This document shows positions 1 through 9,136 of a DNA stretch of 64,000 nt, piece after piece (position 1 is the stretch's first letter; each line of letters opens with the position of its first letter). Under the pieces are notes generated by a model. It was not told where the DNA came from. It searched no databases and saw only the letters and a list, made by a program, of their open reading frames with translations. The position numbers and the translations under genes were made by a program. Location: the NCBI RefSeq assembly GCF_014195095.1, contig NZ_JACIBC010000001.1, positions 434,001-498,000 of the forward strand. Direction: 5' to 3'. Origin of the DNA: Rhizobium sp. BK602. GTDB lineage: Bacteria > Pseudomonadota > Alphaproteobacteria > Rhizobiales > Rhizobiaceae.

Positions 1-157
1 TTGCCAGGTCGGCTTTGATCCAGTTGATCGACGGATATTTGATGCGTGCCCGGTCCGGGTTGCGGGCAAGGCCGGTGACACTATGCCCGTCCGCGGGCAA
101 CCGTGCCGCGACCACGGAGCCGATAAAACCAGTTGCGCCGAGAATCAGAATGTTCAT
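1..157 (-). CDS. NAD(P)-binding SDR/epimerase-like protein, N-terminal part only
   Basis: The reverse strand from 157 encodes the first 52 residues of a protein and runs off the left edge. It opens with a beta strand followed by the dinucleotide-binding signature GATGFIG, then a segment ARNPDRA typical of the second Rossmann strand. This is the standard start of an atypical or extended short-chain dehydrogenase/NAD-dependent epimerase. Substrate cannot be told from this fragment. It is divergent from the nitrile hydratase operon, with about 130 bases between the two starts. Confidence 0.75.
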   Translation of the reverse strand, partial: MNILILGATGFIGSVVAARLPADGHSVTGLARNPDRARIKYPSINWIKADLA

Positions 158-291
158 GGCCGGTAGACTAGCCAAAAGCGCCAGCAAAGGCAGTGGGTTG
201 CTTCATCCGAGCGTGGTCGAAACACTGAAGAAGGTGCTTGGCGATGCCATGGCCAAGGCTTAGACTTGAGTCTCATTCGACAGGGAGAACC

Positions 292-924
292 ATGATGCAC
301 GATCATGACGACCACCATCACCATGATCACGACAAGCATTATTCCGACATGCAGGCTCGGGTGAGGGCGCTGGAGACGCTGCTGACGGAAAAGGGGTTGA
401 TCGATCCCTCGGCGATCGATGCCATCGTGGAGACTTATGAGACGAAGGTCGGGCCGCGCAATGGGGCACAGGTGGTGGCCAAGGCCTGGAGCGATCCGGC
501 GTTTGCCGACTGGTTGCGGCGCGATGCGACGGCGGCGATCGCCAGCCTCGGTTTCACCGGCCGGCAGGGCGAGCATATGCGTGCGGTCTTCAATACGCCG
601 GAGACGCATAATCTCGTCGTCTGCACCCTTTGCTCCTGCTATCCCTGGGCGGTGCTCGGCTTGCCGCCGGTCTGGTACAAGGCGCCGGCCTATCGGTCCC
701 GCGCCGTCATCGATCCGCGCGGCGTGCTGGCGGAATTCGGCCTGACTTTACCGGAGGGGCAGAAAATTCGCGTGTGGGACTCGACGGCCGAGCTGCGTTA
801 TCTCGTCATTCCCGAGCGTCCCGCCGGCACGGATAGCTTCAGCGAGGCGGCGCTGGCCGATCTCGTCAGCCGCGACGCGATGATCGGCACGGCGATCGCC
901 AGGGCACCGGAGGCGGCACAATGA
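292..924 (+). CDS. nthA: Nitrile hydratase alpha subunit, cobalt type
   Basis: Catalytic alpha subunit (210 aa) of the enzyme that hydrates organic nitriles to amides. The metal-binding claw reads VCTLCSC (about residues 107-113); Thr after the first Cys is the family signature of non-corrin cobalt enzymes, whereas iron enzymes have Ser there. The start at 292 (ATGATG, preceded by GGGAGA) gives an N-terminus that is exceptionally His/Asp-rich ([15 protein letters not shown]), more so than the usual HxHxH found in the family; it may help hold the metal, which is an inference. The gene overlaps the beta gene by 4 bases (ATGA), so the two are translationally coupled. No amidase or aldoxime dehydratase gene is visible within the window. 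Confidence 0.95.
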   Translation: MMHDHDDHHHHDHDKHYSDMQARVRALETLLTEKGLIDPSAIDAIVETYETKVGPRNGAQVVAKAWSDPAFADWLRRDATAAIASLGFTGRQGEHMRAVFNTPETHNLVVCTLCSCYPWAVLGLPPVWYKAPAYRSRAVIDPRGVLAEFGLTLPEGQKIRVWDSTAELRYLVIPERPAGTDSFSEAALADLVSRDAMIGTAIARAPEAAQ

Positions 925-1580
925 ACGGCCCCCACGATCTCGGCGGCCAGATGGGCTTCGGTCCGGTCGCGCCTGAACCGAATGAACCCTATTTCCATGC
1001 CGAATGGGAGAAACGGGCGCTCGGCATCACACTGTCCTGCGGCGCGTTCGGCGCTTGGACGATCGATGAAAGCCGGCATGCGCGGGAAAGCATTCCGCCC
1101 GCAAAATACCTCACCGCCAGCTACTACGAGATCTGGACGCGCGGTATCGAGATGCTGTTGGAACGGCATGGTTTCGCGACGCGCGAGGAATTGCGGGCCG
1201 GCCATTCGTCCCGGCAAGGCACGGTGCCGAAGCGTGTGCTGAAGGCGGACATGGTCGCCGGCGTTCTCGCCAAGGGCGGGCCTTGCGACCGGCCGGTCGA
1301 GACCGCGGCGCTTTTTGCGGTCGGCGATCGCGTGCGCACGAAGAATTTCAATCCGACGGGCCATACGCGCCTGCCGCGCTATGCCCGCGCCAAGACCGGC
1401 GTCGTGGAAGCCGTGCAGGGCTCCTTCGTCTTCCCCGACGACAATGCCCATGGCAAGGGCGAGAACCCGCAATGGGTCTATACGGTCGTCTTCGACGCGC
1501 CGGAGATCTGGGGCGAGGGCGCCGATCCCTCGCTGACTGTTTCCATCGATGCCTGGGAGAGCTATCTTGAGCGCGTGTGA
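921..1580 (+). CDS. nthB: Nitrile hydratase beta subunit
   Basis: Non-catalytic beta subunit (219 aa) that forms the heterodimer with the alpha chain and contributes the conserved arginines contacting the modified cysteines. It starts with the family's N-terminus [16 protein letters not shown] and has the conserved helix [13 protein letters not shown] and the C-terminal SH3-like barrel with [20 protein letters not shown]. The C-terminal strand region ([14 protein letters not shown]) matches the family end. Length is normal for this group. Overlaps nthA by 4 bases and the accessory gene by about 14 bases. Confidence 0.95.
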   Translation: MNGPHDLGGQMGFGPVAPEPNEPYFHAEWEKRALGITLSCGAFGAWTIDESRHARESIPPAKYLTASYYEIWTRGIEMLLERHGFATREELRAGHSSRQGTVPKRVLKADMVAGVLAKGGPCDRPVETAALFAVGDRVRTKNFNPTGHTRLPRYARAKTGVVEAVQGSFVFPDDNAHGKGENPQWVYTVVFDAPEIWGEGADPSLTVSIDAWESYLERV

Positions 1581-1938
1581 GACGAGCTCGCCCCTGGCGC
1601 AATCGCCACAACTGCCGACATCCGCCGATGGCGAGCCGGTTTTTCCCGAGCCCTGGGCGGCGGAGGCCTTCGCCATGACCGTGCATCTACACGAGAAGGG
1701 GCTGTTCAGCTGGAGCGAGTGGGCCGAGGTGCTTTCGGCCGAGCTGCACAAGCCGGGCCGGGCCGAAGACGGCAGCGATTATTTCGATTGCTGGGTGGCG
1801 GCGTTGTCCGGACTGCTGGTCAGCCGGGGTATTGCCGATGCCAACCTCATCCTCGACCTGCAGAGGAGCTGGCAGCGTGCGGCGGAAGCAACGCCGCATG
1901 GCAAGCCGATCCTGCTGCAAAACGATCCGCAGCGTTGA
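1567..1938 (+). CDS. Nitrile hydratase accessory (activator) protein
   Basis: Small protein (about 123 aa from the TTG at 1567) that in cobalt nitrile hydratase operons acts as the metallochaperone/self-subunit-swapping partner of the alpha subunit. Recognisable features are the PVFPEPWAAEAFAMTVHLHEKGLFSWSEWAEVLSAEL-type core (Trp-rich, with Phe-Trp-Glu-Trp spacing of the family) and YFDCWVAALSGLL. An ATG at 1549 lies in the same frame but deeper inside nthB; the TTG start gives the N-terminus expected for the family (MSACE-like). Position directly after beta is the usual operon order. Confidence 0.88.
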   Translation: MSACETSSPLAQSPQLPTSADGEPVFPEPWAAEAFAMTVHLHEKGLFSWSEWAEVLSAELHKPGRAEDGSDYFDCWVAALSGLLVSRGIADANLILDLQRSWQRAAEATPHGKPILLQNDPQR

Positions 1939-1986
1939 GCGGTTTTACCGCTTGCGTCCGTCCGCCGAATCCTGCCAAGTCGCTGC

Positions 1987-3114
1987 ATGCAATTTGCGCC
2001 ACAACAAGATGAAGCGCTGAAGGCCGTTGCCAAATGGCTGAAGGAGGGGCGCTCACCGCTGTTCCGTCTGTTCGGCTATGCCGGCACGGGCAAGACGACG
2101 CTTGCGCGGCATTTCGCCGAGCATGTCGATGGCGATGTGCTGTTTGCGGCTTTCACCGGCAAGGCGGCGCAGGTGTTGCGTTCGCGCGGCGCCAGCAATG
2201 CCAAGACCATCCATTCGCTGATCTATCGCCCGCGCGGCGAGGAGGCCGTCGAGGACGAGGAAACCGGCAAGACCTCGATCGCGCCGATGTTCACCATCAA
2301 CCGCCAGAGCCCGGTCGCCAAGGCGGCGCTGATCATCGTCGACGAATGTTCGATGGTGGACGAAGCACTCGGCCGGGACCTGATGAGCTTCGGCACGCCG
2401 ATCCTGGTGCTCGGCGATCCCGGCCAGTTGCCGCCGGTCTCGGGCGGCGGCTTCTTCACCAATGAGGAGCCGGACTATCTGCTGACCGATATTCACCGTC
2501 AGGCTCGCGACAATCCGATCATCCAGCTCGCCATGCATGTGCGCGAGGGCAAGGAGATCATGCATGGCGACTACGGTACGGCGCAGGTGATTTCGAAAAA
2601 CGAAGTGACGCAGCCGCTGGTGATGGAGGCGGATCAGGTGCTGGTCGGCACCAATCGCACCCGCCGGCGCTACAATCAGCGCCTGCGCGAGCTCAAGGGC
2701 TTCACGACGGAATATCCGCAGTCTGGCGACAAGCTCGTCTGCCTGCGCAACGATCCCGCCAAGGGTTTGCTCAACGGCTCGCTCTGGCAGGTGATGACCT
2801 CCTCCAAGGAAACGACGAAGCCCGGCATCAATCTGCTGGTGCGGCCGGAAGACGACGACATGGATCGGGGCGCGGCGAAGATCAAGCTCTTGAAGCAGGC
2901 CTTCGAGGAGGTCGAGGGTGAAATCCCCTGGTCGACGCGCAAGCGCTATGACGAGTTCGATTACGGCTATGCGCTGACGGTGCACAAGGCGCAGGGTTCG
3001 CAATGGAACAATGTCGTGCTGTTCGACGAGAGCTGGGCCTTCCGCGACACGCGCGAGCGCTGGCTCTATACGGCGATTACGCGTGCCGCCGAGACGCTGA
3101 CGATCGTTCGCTGA
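1987..3114 (+). CDS. RecD/Pif1-like ATP-dependent DNA helicase
   Basis: A 375-aa superfamily 1B helicase. Visible motifs: Walker A GYAGTGKTT (about residues 28-36), Walker B region IIVDECSMVD, motif III VLGDPGQLPPVSGGG, and near the C-terminus VHKAQGSQW and the YTAITRA box of the UvrD_C_2 domain. It is shorter than full RecD and lacks the large N-terminal domain; it matches the stand-alone 'AAA family ATPase/RecD-like' proteins common in Rhizobiales and in phages. Its role is probably DNA repair or end processing, but no RecB/RecC-like partner is adjacent. A 48-base gap separates it from the nitrile hydratase genes, to which it looks functionally unrelated. Confidence 0.88.
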   Translation: MQFAPQQDEALKAVAKWLKEGRSPLFRLFGYAGTGKTTLARHFAEHVDGDVLFAAFTGKAAQVLRSRGASNAKTIHSLIYRPRGEEAVEDEETGKTSIAPMFTINRQSPVAKAALIIVDECSMVDEALGRDLMSFGTPILVLGDPGQLPPVSGGGFFTNEEPDYLLTDIHRQARDNPIIQLAMHVREGKEIMHGDYGTAQVISKNEVTQPLVMEADQVLVGTNRTRRRYNQRLRELKGFTTEYPQSGDKLVCLRNDPAKGLLNGSLWQVMTSSKETTKPGINLLVRPEDDDMDRGAAKIKLLKQAFEEVEGEIPWSTRKRYDEFDYGYALTVHKAQGSQWNNVVLFDESWAFRDTRERWLYTAITRAAETLTIVR

Positions 3115-3252
3115 GGCCGCAGGTTAAGTAGCGTTGCGTCTAGCGAAAGATCATCAATCTTTTGCATGGATCGATGTTCGAATCTCGTTGGTCTTGCGGC
3201 CCGCAATGGCATAAAAGGGCGCCAATATCCTCTATAATCATGGATTTCGATC

Positions 3253-4005
3253 ATGCCCGCCAAGCTCTCCGTGAATCTCAACGCCATCGCAATGCTGCGC
3301 AACCGGCGCGATCTGCCCTGGCCGAGCGTGACCGGTCTCGGACGCATCGCACTGGCGGCGGGCGCGAGCGGCCTGACCGTGCATCCCAGGCCTGATCAGC
3401 GGCACATCCGCTTCTCCGACCTGCCGGACATTCGCGCGCTGATCGACGATGAGTTTCCGCAAGCCGAGTTCAACATCGAGGGCTATCCGAGCCAGGAATT
3501 CTTCGATCTCTGCGCCTCCGTCGAGCCCGAGCAGGTGACGCTGGTGCCCGACGATCCCGCGCAGGCGACCTCGGATCATGGCTGGGATTTCGCCAAGAAC
3601 CGTGATCTGCTGGCAGATGTCGTGGCCCAGTACAAGACGATCGGCTGCCGCGTCTCGCTGTTTGCAGATGGCGACGGCGATGCGGAAGCCGTCAAGATCG
3701 CGAGGGAAGTCGGCGCCGACCGCATCGAGCTTTATACCGGCCCTTACGGCGGCTGCTACGACGCGCCGGAACGGGCCGCGGTCATTCTCGAAGCGCTGGG
3801 CAAGACGGCCGATGCGGCATTTGCGCAGGGCCTTGCCGTCAATGCCGGTCACGATTTGACGGTCGCGAATTTGCCGGCGCTGCTGAAACGCATTCCGGCA
3901 CTTGCCGAAGCGTCGATCGGTCACGGGCTGACGGCGGATGCGCTGGAATATGGCATGGCGGAAACGGTTCGGCGGTTCTGCCGGGCTTGTGGTCAGGTGG
4001 TTTGA
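3253..4005 (+). CDS. pdxJ: Pyridoxine 5'-phosphate synthase
   Basis: 250 aa TIM-barrel enzyme that condenses 1-deoxyxylulose 5-phosphate with 3-amino-2-oxopropyl phosphate in the DXP-dependent vitamin B6 pathway. Conserved parts: [15 protein letters not shown] at the N-terminus, [12 protein letters not shown] (His/Arg/His of the active site), LVPD, and VNAGHDLT near the end. Compared with the E. coli enzyme (VNIDHIATLRNAR) the Asp-His pair that contacts substrate is Asn-Ala here; as far as I know this is typical of an alphaproteobacterial clade. Stands alone, with 138 bases upstream free of genes. Confidence 0.93.
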   Translation: MPAKLSVNLNAIAMLRNRRDLPWPSVTGLGRIALAAGASGLTVHPRPDQRHIRFSDLPDIRALIDDEFPQAEFNIEGYPSQEFFDLCASVEPEQVTLVPDDPAQATSDHGWDFAKNRDLLADVVAQYKTIGCRVSLFADGDGDAEAVKIAREVGADRIELYTGPYGGCYDAPERAAVILEALGKTADAAFAQGLAVNAGHDLTVANLPALLKRIPALAEASIGHGLTADALEYGMAETVRRFCRACGQVV

Positions 4006-4056
4006 TAAGCGGGATTTGCTGCTGGACAGGCATATTTCGCTTTGCCGCGCTTTCCT

Positions 4057-4212
4057 GCCTGGCCCCTCATCCTAGCCTTCTCCCCGCATTGCGGGGAGAA
4101 GGGACGACAGAGCGAGATTGGGAGCCCGCACAGTTCGATCAGGGCTTGCGCACGCGGCAGCTAACCCCCTCTCGCCGCAATGCGGGGAGAAGGTCGGGGT
4201 GAGGGGTCAGGC
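4057..4212. repeat. RIME-like intergenic inverted-repeat element
   Basis: An imperfect inverted repeat of about 155 bases. Each end starts with GCCTG(G/A)CCCCTCA and runs into CTTCTCCCCGCATTGCGG, and each half also contains its own internal hairpin (CTTCTCCCCGCA / TGCGGGGAGAAG). This two-level palindromic layout is that of the Rhizobium-specific intergenic mosaic elements. It fills the gap between the convergent pdxJ and quinone reductase genes and might act as a bidirectional terminator. Confidence 0.8.
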
Positions 4213-4255
4213 ACAAAGGTGCGGCAGTCGCGGACCTGCCTGACCATCCAAAAAC

Positions 4256-5143
4256 TCAACCCAGCAACGCCGCCTTGTGTGCTTCGAAGAAGGCGCGCAC
4301 CGTTTGCGGTTCCTTGCCGGTCAGCTTGTTGAAATCATTCGTGAGGATGTCGAATTTGCCGGCGCGGGTGTTGTCGTCGGCGGAGACGAGCATGTCGGCC
4401 ACGAATTTCGGCATGCCGGCGGCGATGATCCCGGCGGCAAGCTGTTCGTCGCTGACCTGCACGACTTCCAGCGGTCGGCCGGTAACGGCCGTGACGACGG
4501 TCGCCACGTCCTGGGTGGTGAGGGCGGTCGAGCCGGTCAGCGTGTAGGTTGCGCTTTCGGCTGTGTCGGAGGCAAGCGCTGCGGCGATGGCCAGTGCGCA
4601 ATCGTCGCGGCTGATGTTGCTGACGCGGCCGTTGCCGGTCGCGGTGTACCATTTGCCGGTTTCGAGATTGTGCGGCAGGGCCCAGAGGAAATTGTCGAAA
4701 TACCAGGCGTCGCGCAGGATCGTGTAGCCGATGCCGCTCGCCTTGATGGCGTTTTCGGTGCCGAGATGATCGGGCGCGAAGCTGACGAGGGAATTCTCCG
4801 GCGCCGGCATCGAGGTATAGAGGAGATGCTTGACGCCGGCCTTCTTTGCCGCCTCGACGGCAGCCGTGTGCTGCTTCAGGCGCTGGCCGGGAACGGCGAG
4901 CGCGTCCGTGCTGATGATCAGCAGGCGATCGACGCCGGCAAAGGCCGCGGGCAGGGTGGAGGCATCGTCGAAATCGGCCTTGCGGGTAACGACGCCCTTG
5001 GCGGCGAGATCGGCGAGCTTCTCGGGGTTGCGGGTGGCGGCGATGATGCGGCCGGGCGCGACCTTGTAGGTCTCCAGCAGGTGATGAATGACGCGCTGGC
5101 CGAGCTGGCCGGCGGCGCCGGTAACGAGAAGGGTGCTGCTCAT
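4256..5143 (-). CDS. NmrA-like SDR, NAD(P)H:quinone oxidoreductase (QorB-type)
   Basis: 295 aa atypical SDR. The N-terminus has [19 protein letters not shown] (GxxGxxG Rossmann motif), followed by ATRNPEKL and the NmrA-type LLIISTDA and [10 protein letters not shown] segments; [12 protein letters not shown] matches the substrate-cavity region of QorB/YtfG. The enzyme should reduce quinones or related electrophiles using NADPH. It is divergent from an HxlR regulator (intergenic 137 bases), the same arrangement seen for qorB-hxlR pairs in other bacteria, suggesting control by that regulator in response to quinone or thiol stress. Confidence 0.85.
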   Translation of the reverse strand: MSSTLLVTGAAGQLGQRVIHHLLETYKVAPGRIIAATRNPEKLADLAAKGVVTRKADFDDASTLPAAFAGVDRLLIISTDALAVPGQRLKQHTAAVEAAKKAGVKHLLYTSMPAPENSLVSFAPDHLGTENAIKASGIGYTILRDAWYFDNFLWALPHNLETGKWYTATGNGRVSNISRDDCALAIAAALASDTAESATYTLTGSTALTTQDVATVVTAVTGRPLEVVQVSDEQLAAGIIAAGMPKFVADMLVSADDNTRAGKFDILTNDFNKLTGKEPQTVRAFFEAHKAALLG

Positions 5144-5180
5144 GTTCTTATCCTTTTTTGACCGCCGCGAACTCGCAGGG

Positions 5181-5207
5181 GCTGGTTGCTCTCAAAAAGA
5201 GACCAGC
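5181..5207. promoter_or_regulatory. Inverted repeat between the quinone reductase and HxlR genes
   Basis: GCTGGT-tg-CTCTC-AAAAA-GAGACCAGC forms an imperfect dyad in the divergent promoter region, about 40 bases from the quinone reductase start and 75 bases from the HxlR start. It is a plausible HxlR operator. No experimental or comparative support is available here. Confidence 0.4.
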
Positions 5208-5280
5208 ACTAGATTGGGGTTTGACTTCGACCTGTAAAGGAGGCAGTTTTTCAGCCCTACGTTACCAAAAAGGAACCGCC

Positions 5281-5697
5281 TTGAGTACCAGCGCCGTCGT
5301 CAATCTGCGCAGCACGCAAGCACCGTTGCGCGCCGTCGATATCAGCAAGGTCACGTTTACCGATTGTCCGGTGCGGGACTTGGTGTCACAGATCGGCGGC
5401 AAGTGGTCGGTGCTGCTCTTGGAGGCGCTGGCGCAGCGGCCCTATCGTTTTGGCGAGCTGCGCCGCATGGTGCCCGATATTTCGCAGCGCATGCTCACAC
5501 AGACCCTGCGCGAGCTGCAGCGCGACGGCTATGTCGGCCGCGAGGTTTTCCCGACCAAGCCGCCGAGCGTCGAATACCGCATGACCGATCTCGGCTATTC
5601 GCTCTATGAGCCGCTGGCACATCTTTTGAACTGGGCCGAGGCCAATCAAGAGGCCGTGCGCGCCGCGCGCGCTCGTTTCGATCAATCCCCGGACTGA
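5281..5697 (+). CDS. HxlR-family winged-helix regulator
   Basis: 138 aa when begun at the TTG at 5281, which has AAGGAA six bases upstream; an ATG at 5158 in frame would add an unlikely 41-residue leader. Core features: [22 protein letters not shown] with the conserved Cys of this family, then the [24 protein letters not shown] recognition region and the wing [19 protein letters not shown]. HxlR proteins often sense electrophiles or aldehydes through the N-terminal Cys. It lies 10 bases before the flavin monooxygenase gene and is divergent from the quinone reductase gene, so it probably controls both. Confidence 0.88.
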   Translation: MSTSAVVNLRSTQAPLRAVDISKVTFTDCPVRDLVSQIGGKWSVLLLEALAQRPYRFGELRRMVPDISQRMLTQTLRELQRDGYVGREVFPTKPPSVEYRMTDLGYSLYEPLAHLLNWAEANQEAVRAARARFDQSPD

Positions 5698-5707
5698 GCG
5701 CCACGCC

Positions 5708-6955
5708 GTGAAATCCCTGAAAATTGCCATAGTTGGCGCCGGACCTGCCGGGCTTGCCGCCGCCCTGTTTCTCGCGCGCGCGGGCCATGCGACCGAGATC
5801 ATCGAACGTTTCGACAATCCGGCGCCGGTCGGGTCTGCCTTGATGCTGCAGCCGACCGGCCTCACTGTTCTGGAATCTCTGGGGCTCGGCCCCGCCATCC
5901 ACACGGCTGGCAATCGCATCGACAGGCTGTACGGCACGGAGACCAGGCATGGCCGTATCGTGCTCGATGTGCGCTATGACGCACTGGCCGGCGGCCGCTA
6001 TGGGCTTGCGGTTCATCGTGCCGCCTTGTTCGATACGCTATATGACGAAGTCTCCGCACGGAGACACTTCGTATTCACCGGGCGGCGAGTGGTTTCCACG
6101 CTGGAAGAGGATGGCCAGACCTATCTGGTGATCGAGGGCGGCGAGCGGCTGGGGCCTTATGATCTCGTTGTCGACGCCAGCGGCGCGCGGTCGGAACTGG
6201 TCGCTGCTTCGCCCGTCGCGCCGCCCACGCGCAATCTCACCTATGGTGCCTTCTGGGCGACGCTGGATTGTCCGGACGGATTGGTGGACGAGAGGGCGCT
6301 GACGCAGCGTTACGATCAGGCGAAGGTGATGATCGGCGTACTGCCGATCGGACGGCGCAGACCGGATCTGCCAAAGCAGGCGGCCTTGTTCTGGAGCCTG
6401 AAGGTTGCGGATGCCGATGAGGTGCGCCGGCAGGGGCTCGATCGCTGGAAGGCGGCGGTTCGTGGCTATTGGCCGGAATGCCAGCCCTTGCTCGACCAGA
6501 TCCGCGATTGGGATCAGCTGACGCTGGCGCGCTATGCGCATCGGACGGTCGCCACTTCCTATAGTGGCCGCACCGTCTTTGTCGGCGACGCCGCCCATTC
6601 CACCAGCCCGCAGCTCGGGCAGGGCGCCAATATGGCGCTGCTGGACGTCGCCTCCCTTGCGCATGCGCTGGCCGGCAGCGGCGATATCGAGACGGCGCTC
6701 GCAGCCTATGCAAAAGCACGACGGCTGCATATGCGGCTGTTCCAATTGCTGTCGCTGGCCTTCACGCCGTTCTACCAGTCGGATTCGGCAGCACTTGCCT
6801 GGATCCGCGACCGGCTGGTCGCCGTCATCGCCAAGATACCGCCGGGGCCGCAAATATTGGCGTCGATCGTCTCCGGCACCCTGGTCGATCCTTTTGCTGC
6901 GGCTGGCCTCAGTGAATGCAACTGGCTGCAGAACACTGTTCCGCAGCCGTCCTGA
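5708..6955 (+). CDS. FAD-dependent class A monooxygenase
   Basis: 415 aa, GTG start, 10 bases after the HxlR gene. N-terminal FAD fold IAIVGAGPAGLAAALFLARAGH with the terminal Glu/Arg (IIERFD), central DASGARSELV (DG-type motif), and the second FAD motif GRTVFVGDAAHSTSPQLGQGANMALLDV. These are the three signatures of flavoprotein aromatic hydroxylases. Substrate is unknown. Linked to a quinone reductase and an HxlR regulator, it may act on phenolic compounds whose quinone products the reductase then handles; that link is inference. Confidence 0.85.
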   Translation: MKSLKIAIVGAGPAGLAAALFLARAGHATEIIERFDNPAPVGSALMLQPTGLTVLESLGLGPAIHTAGNRIDRLYGTETRHGRIVLDVRYDALAGGRYGLAVHRAALFDTLYDEVSARRHFVFTGRRVVSTLEEDGQTYLVIEGGERLGPYDLVVDASGARSELVAASPVAPPTRNLTYGAFWATLDCPDGLVDERALTQRYDQAKVMIGVLPIGRRRPDLPKQAALFWSLKVADADEVRRQGLDRWKAAVRGYWPECQPLLDQIRDWDQLTLARYAHRTVATSYSGRTVFVGDAAHSTSPQLGQGANMALLDVASLAHALAGSGDIETALAAYAKARRLHMRLFQLLSLAFTPFYQSDSAALAWIRDRLVAVIAKIPPGPQILASIVSGTLVDPFAAAGLSECNWLQNTVPQPS

Positions 6956-8170
6956 TCATTTTCCACGTTCGGTCAGGAAGATAAGCAACGCCACGACCGG
7001 GAAAGCGACGCCGATCCACGAGGCAAGGTTCCAGCCGCCAGTGGCATAGGCCCAGCCGCCGAGCGCCGAACCGATCGCACCGCCGGCGAAGAATGTCGCC
7101 ATGTAGAGACCATTCAGGCGGCTGCGGTGTTCGGCGCTGAGCGCGAAGATGGCGCGCTGACCGAGCACGAGATTTGTCTGAACGCCGAAGTCGAGCAGGA
7201 TGCCGGCGAGCGTCAGGGTGAGGAGCGCCAGCAGGGAACCGCCGCCGGAAAAATGACCGATCAGGAAGGCGACGATCGCAATCACCAGGGCGAAGGCGGT
7301 GGCAAGCTTCGTCCAGCCGCGATCAGCGACACGTCCAGCAATTGGCGAGGCGATGGCACCTGCCGCACCGGCCAGCGCGAAGAGGGCGATGCCGTTTTGC
7401 GTCAGGCCGAAAGCGGGGCTTGCCAGCAGCAGCGGCGTCGTCGTCCAGAACAGGCTGAAGGCGCCGAACATGCAGGCCTGATAAAGCGCGCGGCGCTGCA
7501 GTACCGGCGTATGCAAAGCGAGATGTCCCATGGAGGACAGCAGCTGCCCGTAATGCAGCTTCGTGTGTGGCACACGGGTCGGCAGAACGAGGCGCAGGAT
7601 GACGATCAATCCGATCATGAGGCCGGCCGAGATGAGGTAGACCGCATGCCAGGACAGGAGCTCGGACAGAAAGCTTGCGGCAGGGCGGGCCAGCATGATG
7701 CCGACGAGCAGGCCGCTCATGACATTGCCGACGACCGCGCCGCGGCTGGCATCGGGTGCCATATGGGCTGCGAAAGGCACCAGAACCTGCACCGCGACCG
7801 ACGCAAGGCCGATACAGAGCGAGGCGAGCAGGAAGAGCGACGGCGACCAAGCGAAGGCAGCGCCGACCAGGGCCACGGCTGCGAGCGCAACGAGCGTCAG
7901 CACCAGACGGCGGTTTTCCAGGAGATCGCCGAGCGGCACGATCAGCAGCAGGCCGAGGCCATAACCGATCTGCGTCAGGGTCACGATCAGGCCGGTTGCC
8001 GCCGGTGTGAAGCCGAGCGCCTGGCTGATCGGGCCGGCCAGCGGCTGGCCGTAATAGAGATTGGCGGCGACCAGTCCGCAGGCGGCGGCGAACATGAAGG
8101 TCATCAATGGCGAAATGGTCTTTTGGGAGAGCGGCGTGCTCTCCCGCGTGGCAGCGGCTGTCGCGGGCAT
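6956..8170 (-). CDS. MFS transporter (drug/metabolite exporter type)
   Basis: 404 aa with twelve predicted membrane spans. The loop after span 2 has the MFS motif A form (GDLLENRRLVL), and the first span contains AAACGLVAANLYYGQPL, seen in the YgaY/arabinose-efflux-like subgroup. Acts in the inner membrane; cargo not deducible. It follows the TetR gene on the same strand by 55 bases and is probably co-transcribed with and repressed by it. Confidence 0.87.
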   Translation of the reverse strand: MPATAAATRESTPLSQKTISPLMTFMFAAACGLVAANLYYGQPLAGPISQALGFTPAATGLIVTLTQIGYGLGLLLIVPLGDLLENRRLVLTLVALAAVALVGAAFAWSPSLFLLASLCIGLASVAVQVLVPFAAHMAPDASRGAVVGNVMSGLLVGIMLARPAASFLSELLSWHAVYLISAGLMIGLIVILRLVLPTRVPHTKLHYGQLLSSMGHLALHTPVLQRRALYQACMFGAFSLFWTTTPLLLASPAFGLTQNGIALFALAGAAGAIASPIAGRVADRGWTKLATAFALVIAIVAFLIGHFSGGGSLLALLTLTLAGILLDFGVQTNLVLGQRAIFALSAEHRSRLNGLYMATFFAGGAIGSALGGWAYATGGWNLASWIGVAFPVVALLIFLTERGK

Positions 8171-8225
8171 GTCTTGATCCTTGATGCGGGCAAGGGGAGC
8201 GTGCTCCCCGAAATTTCGATGAAAA

Positions 8226-8843
8226 TCAGTCCAGTAATTTCATGGTGGCTTCGGCGACGGCGAGCATCTGCTCGTATCCCCGGCCGGTTTTTCCGATCAC
8301 GCGCATGCCTTTGGTGAGACAGAGCAGCGTGCAGGCGATGCTTTCGGCATCGATATGCTTGGGTACAGAGCTATCGGCCTGTCCGAGGCGGATCAGATCC
8401 AGGATGCGGCGCTCGTCGAAATCGAAAGCCACGCCGACGCGGCCGGCGACTTCCTCGTCGAAAAGCGCGAGTTCCGTCGCGCTGCCGACGACGAGGCAAC
8501 CCCTTCGGCCGACCTCGCCACAGGATGCCTCGGCAAAAAACCTCACCAATGCGTGCAGCTTGTTGCGGCCGCTGGAAGCGCGGTCGAGACACTCGTCGAT
8601 CAATTGCTGCCGTACATGGCGATAACGGCCGAAGGCGGCGAGGAATATGCCGCGCTTGTCGCCGAACGCCTTGTAGACGCTGCCGGCCGTCAGCCCCATG
8701 GCTTCAGTCAATTCGCTGATCGAAGCGGCATAGTAGCCGCGCTCGGAAAAGACCCGCAGCGCCTCGTCAAGGGCGGCGTCCATGTCGAATTCCCGCGGGC
8801 GGCCGCGATGTCTGGGCGAAATGTCGAGCGTATCGGTTGTCAT
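8226..8843 (-). CDS. TetR/AcrR-family repressor
   Basis: 205 aa. The N-terminal helix-turn-helix is clear (ALDEALRVFSERGYYAASISELTEAMGLTAGSVYKAFGDKRGIFLAAF). The C-terminal half carries CGEVGRRGCLVVGSATEL, typical of TetR_C ligand domains. A 16-base dyad immediately upstream of the start (8856-8871) is the likely auto-operator. Together with the MFS gene downstream it forms a repressor-exporter pair. Confidence 0.9.
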   Translation of the reverse strand: MTTDTLDISPRHRGRPREFDMDAALDEALRVFSERGYYAASISELTEAMGLTAGSVYKAFGDKRGIFLAAFGRYRHVRQQLIDECLDRASSGRNKLHALVRFFAEASCGEVGRRGCLVVGSATELALFDEEVAGRVGVAFDFDERRILDLIRLGQADSSVPKHIDAESIACTLLCLTKGMRVIGKTGRGYEQMLAVAEATMKLLD

Positions 8844-8855
8844 GCCCGCAATTTA

Positions 8856-8871
8856 GGAAATGATCGTTTCC
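8856..8871. promoter_or_regulatory. Probable TetR operator
   Basis: GGAAATGA/TCGTTTCC is a dyad with 7 of 8 base pairs symmetric and a central GATC-like core. It lies 13 bases upstream of the TetR start codon, where the repressor would block its own operon including the MFS exporter. Confidence 0.6.
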
Positions 8872-8934
8872 AAATCAAGCGGAATTTTGCGCCGCAATAA
8901 AATAGGGATGCTGGATGAAGATTTCCGAGGCCGC

Positions 8935-9117
8935 CCTCGTGGTTCGAGGCCTTGTCGCCGGCGCTGACGCTTCGGCAACAGGGCACCTCACAATGAGGGC
9001 GGGTCTAGCGCCGGCTTGTAACTTGCTCTGCGCTCACAGCGAAGCGCGCAATCCGTACCTCGCTCCATCCTCATGGTGAGGCACGCAGCCCGGAGGGCGG
9101 AGCTTCGAACCAGGAGG
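8935..9117. repeat. Intergenic inverted-repeat element
   Basis: The left arm (8935-9001) reads CCTCGTGGTTCGAGGC ... GCACCTCACAATGAGGGCGG. The reverse complement of the right arm (9062-9117) reads CCTCCTGGTTCGAAGC ... TGCCTCACCATGAGGATGG. The arms therefore match at both ends with a less similar middle. It occupies most of the 293-base gap between the TetR and MarR-GNAT genes and resembles dispersed repeats of alphaproteobacterial genomes. Confidence 0.6.
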
Positions 9118-9136
9118 ATGGCCCGGAGGCCGGCGA

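Noticed and set aside
5158..5280. ATG start for the HxlR protein
   Set aside because: Adds a non-conserved leader; the TTG at 5281 has an AAGGAA ribosome site and gives normal family length.
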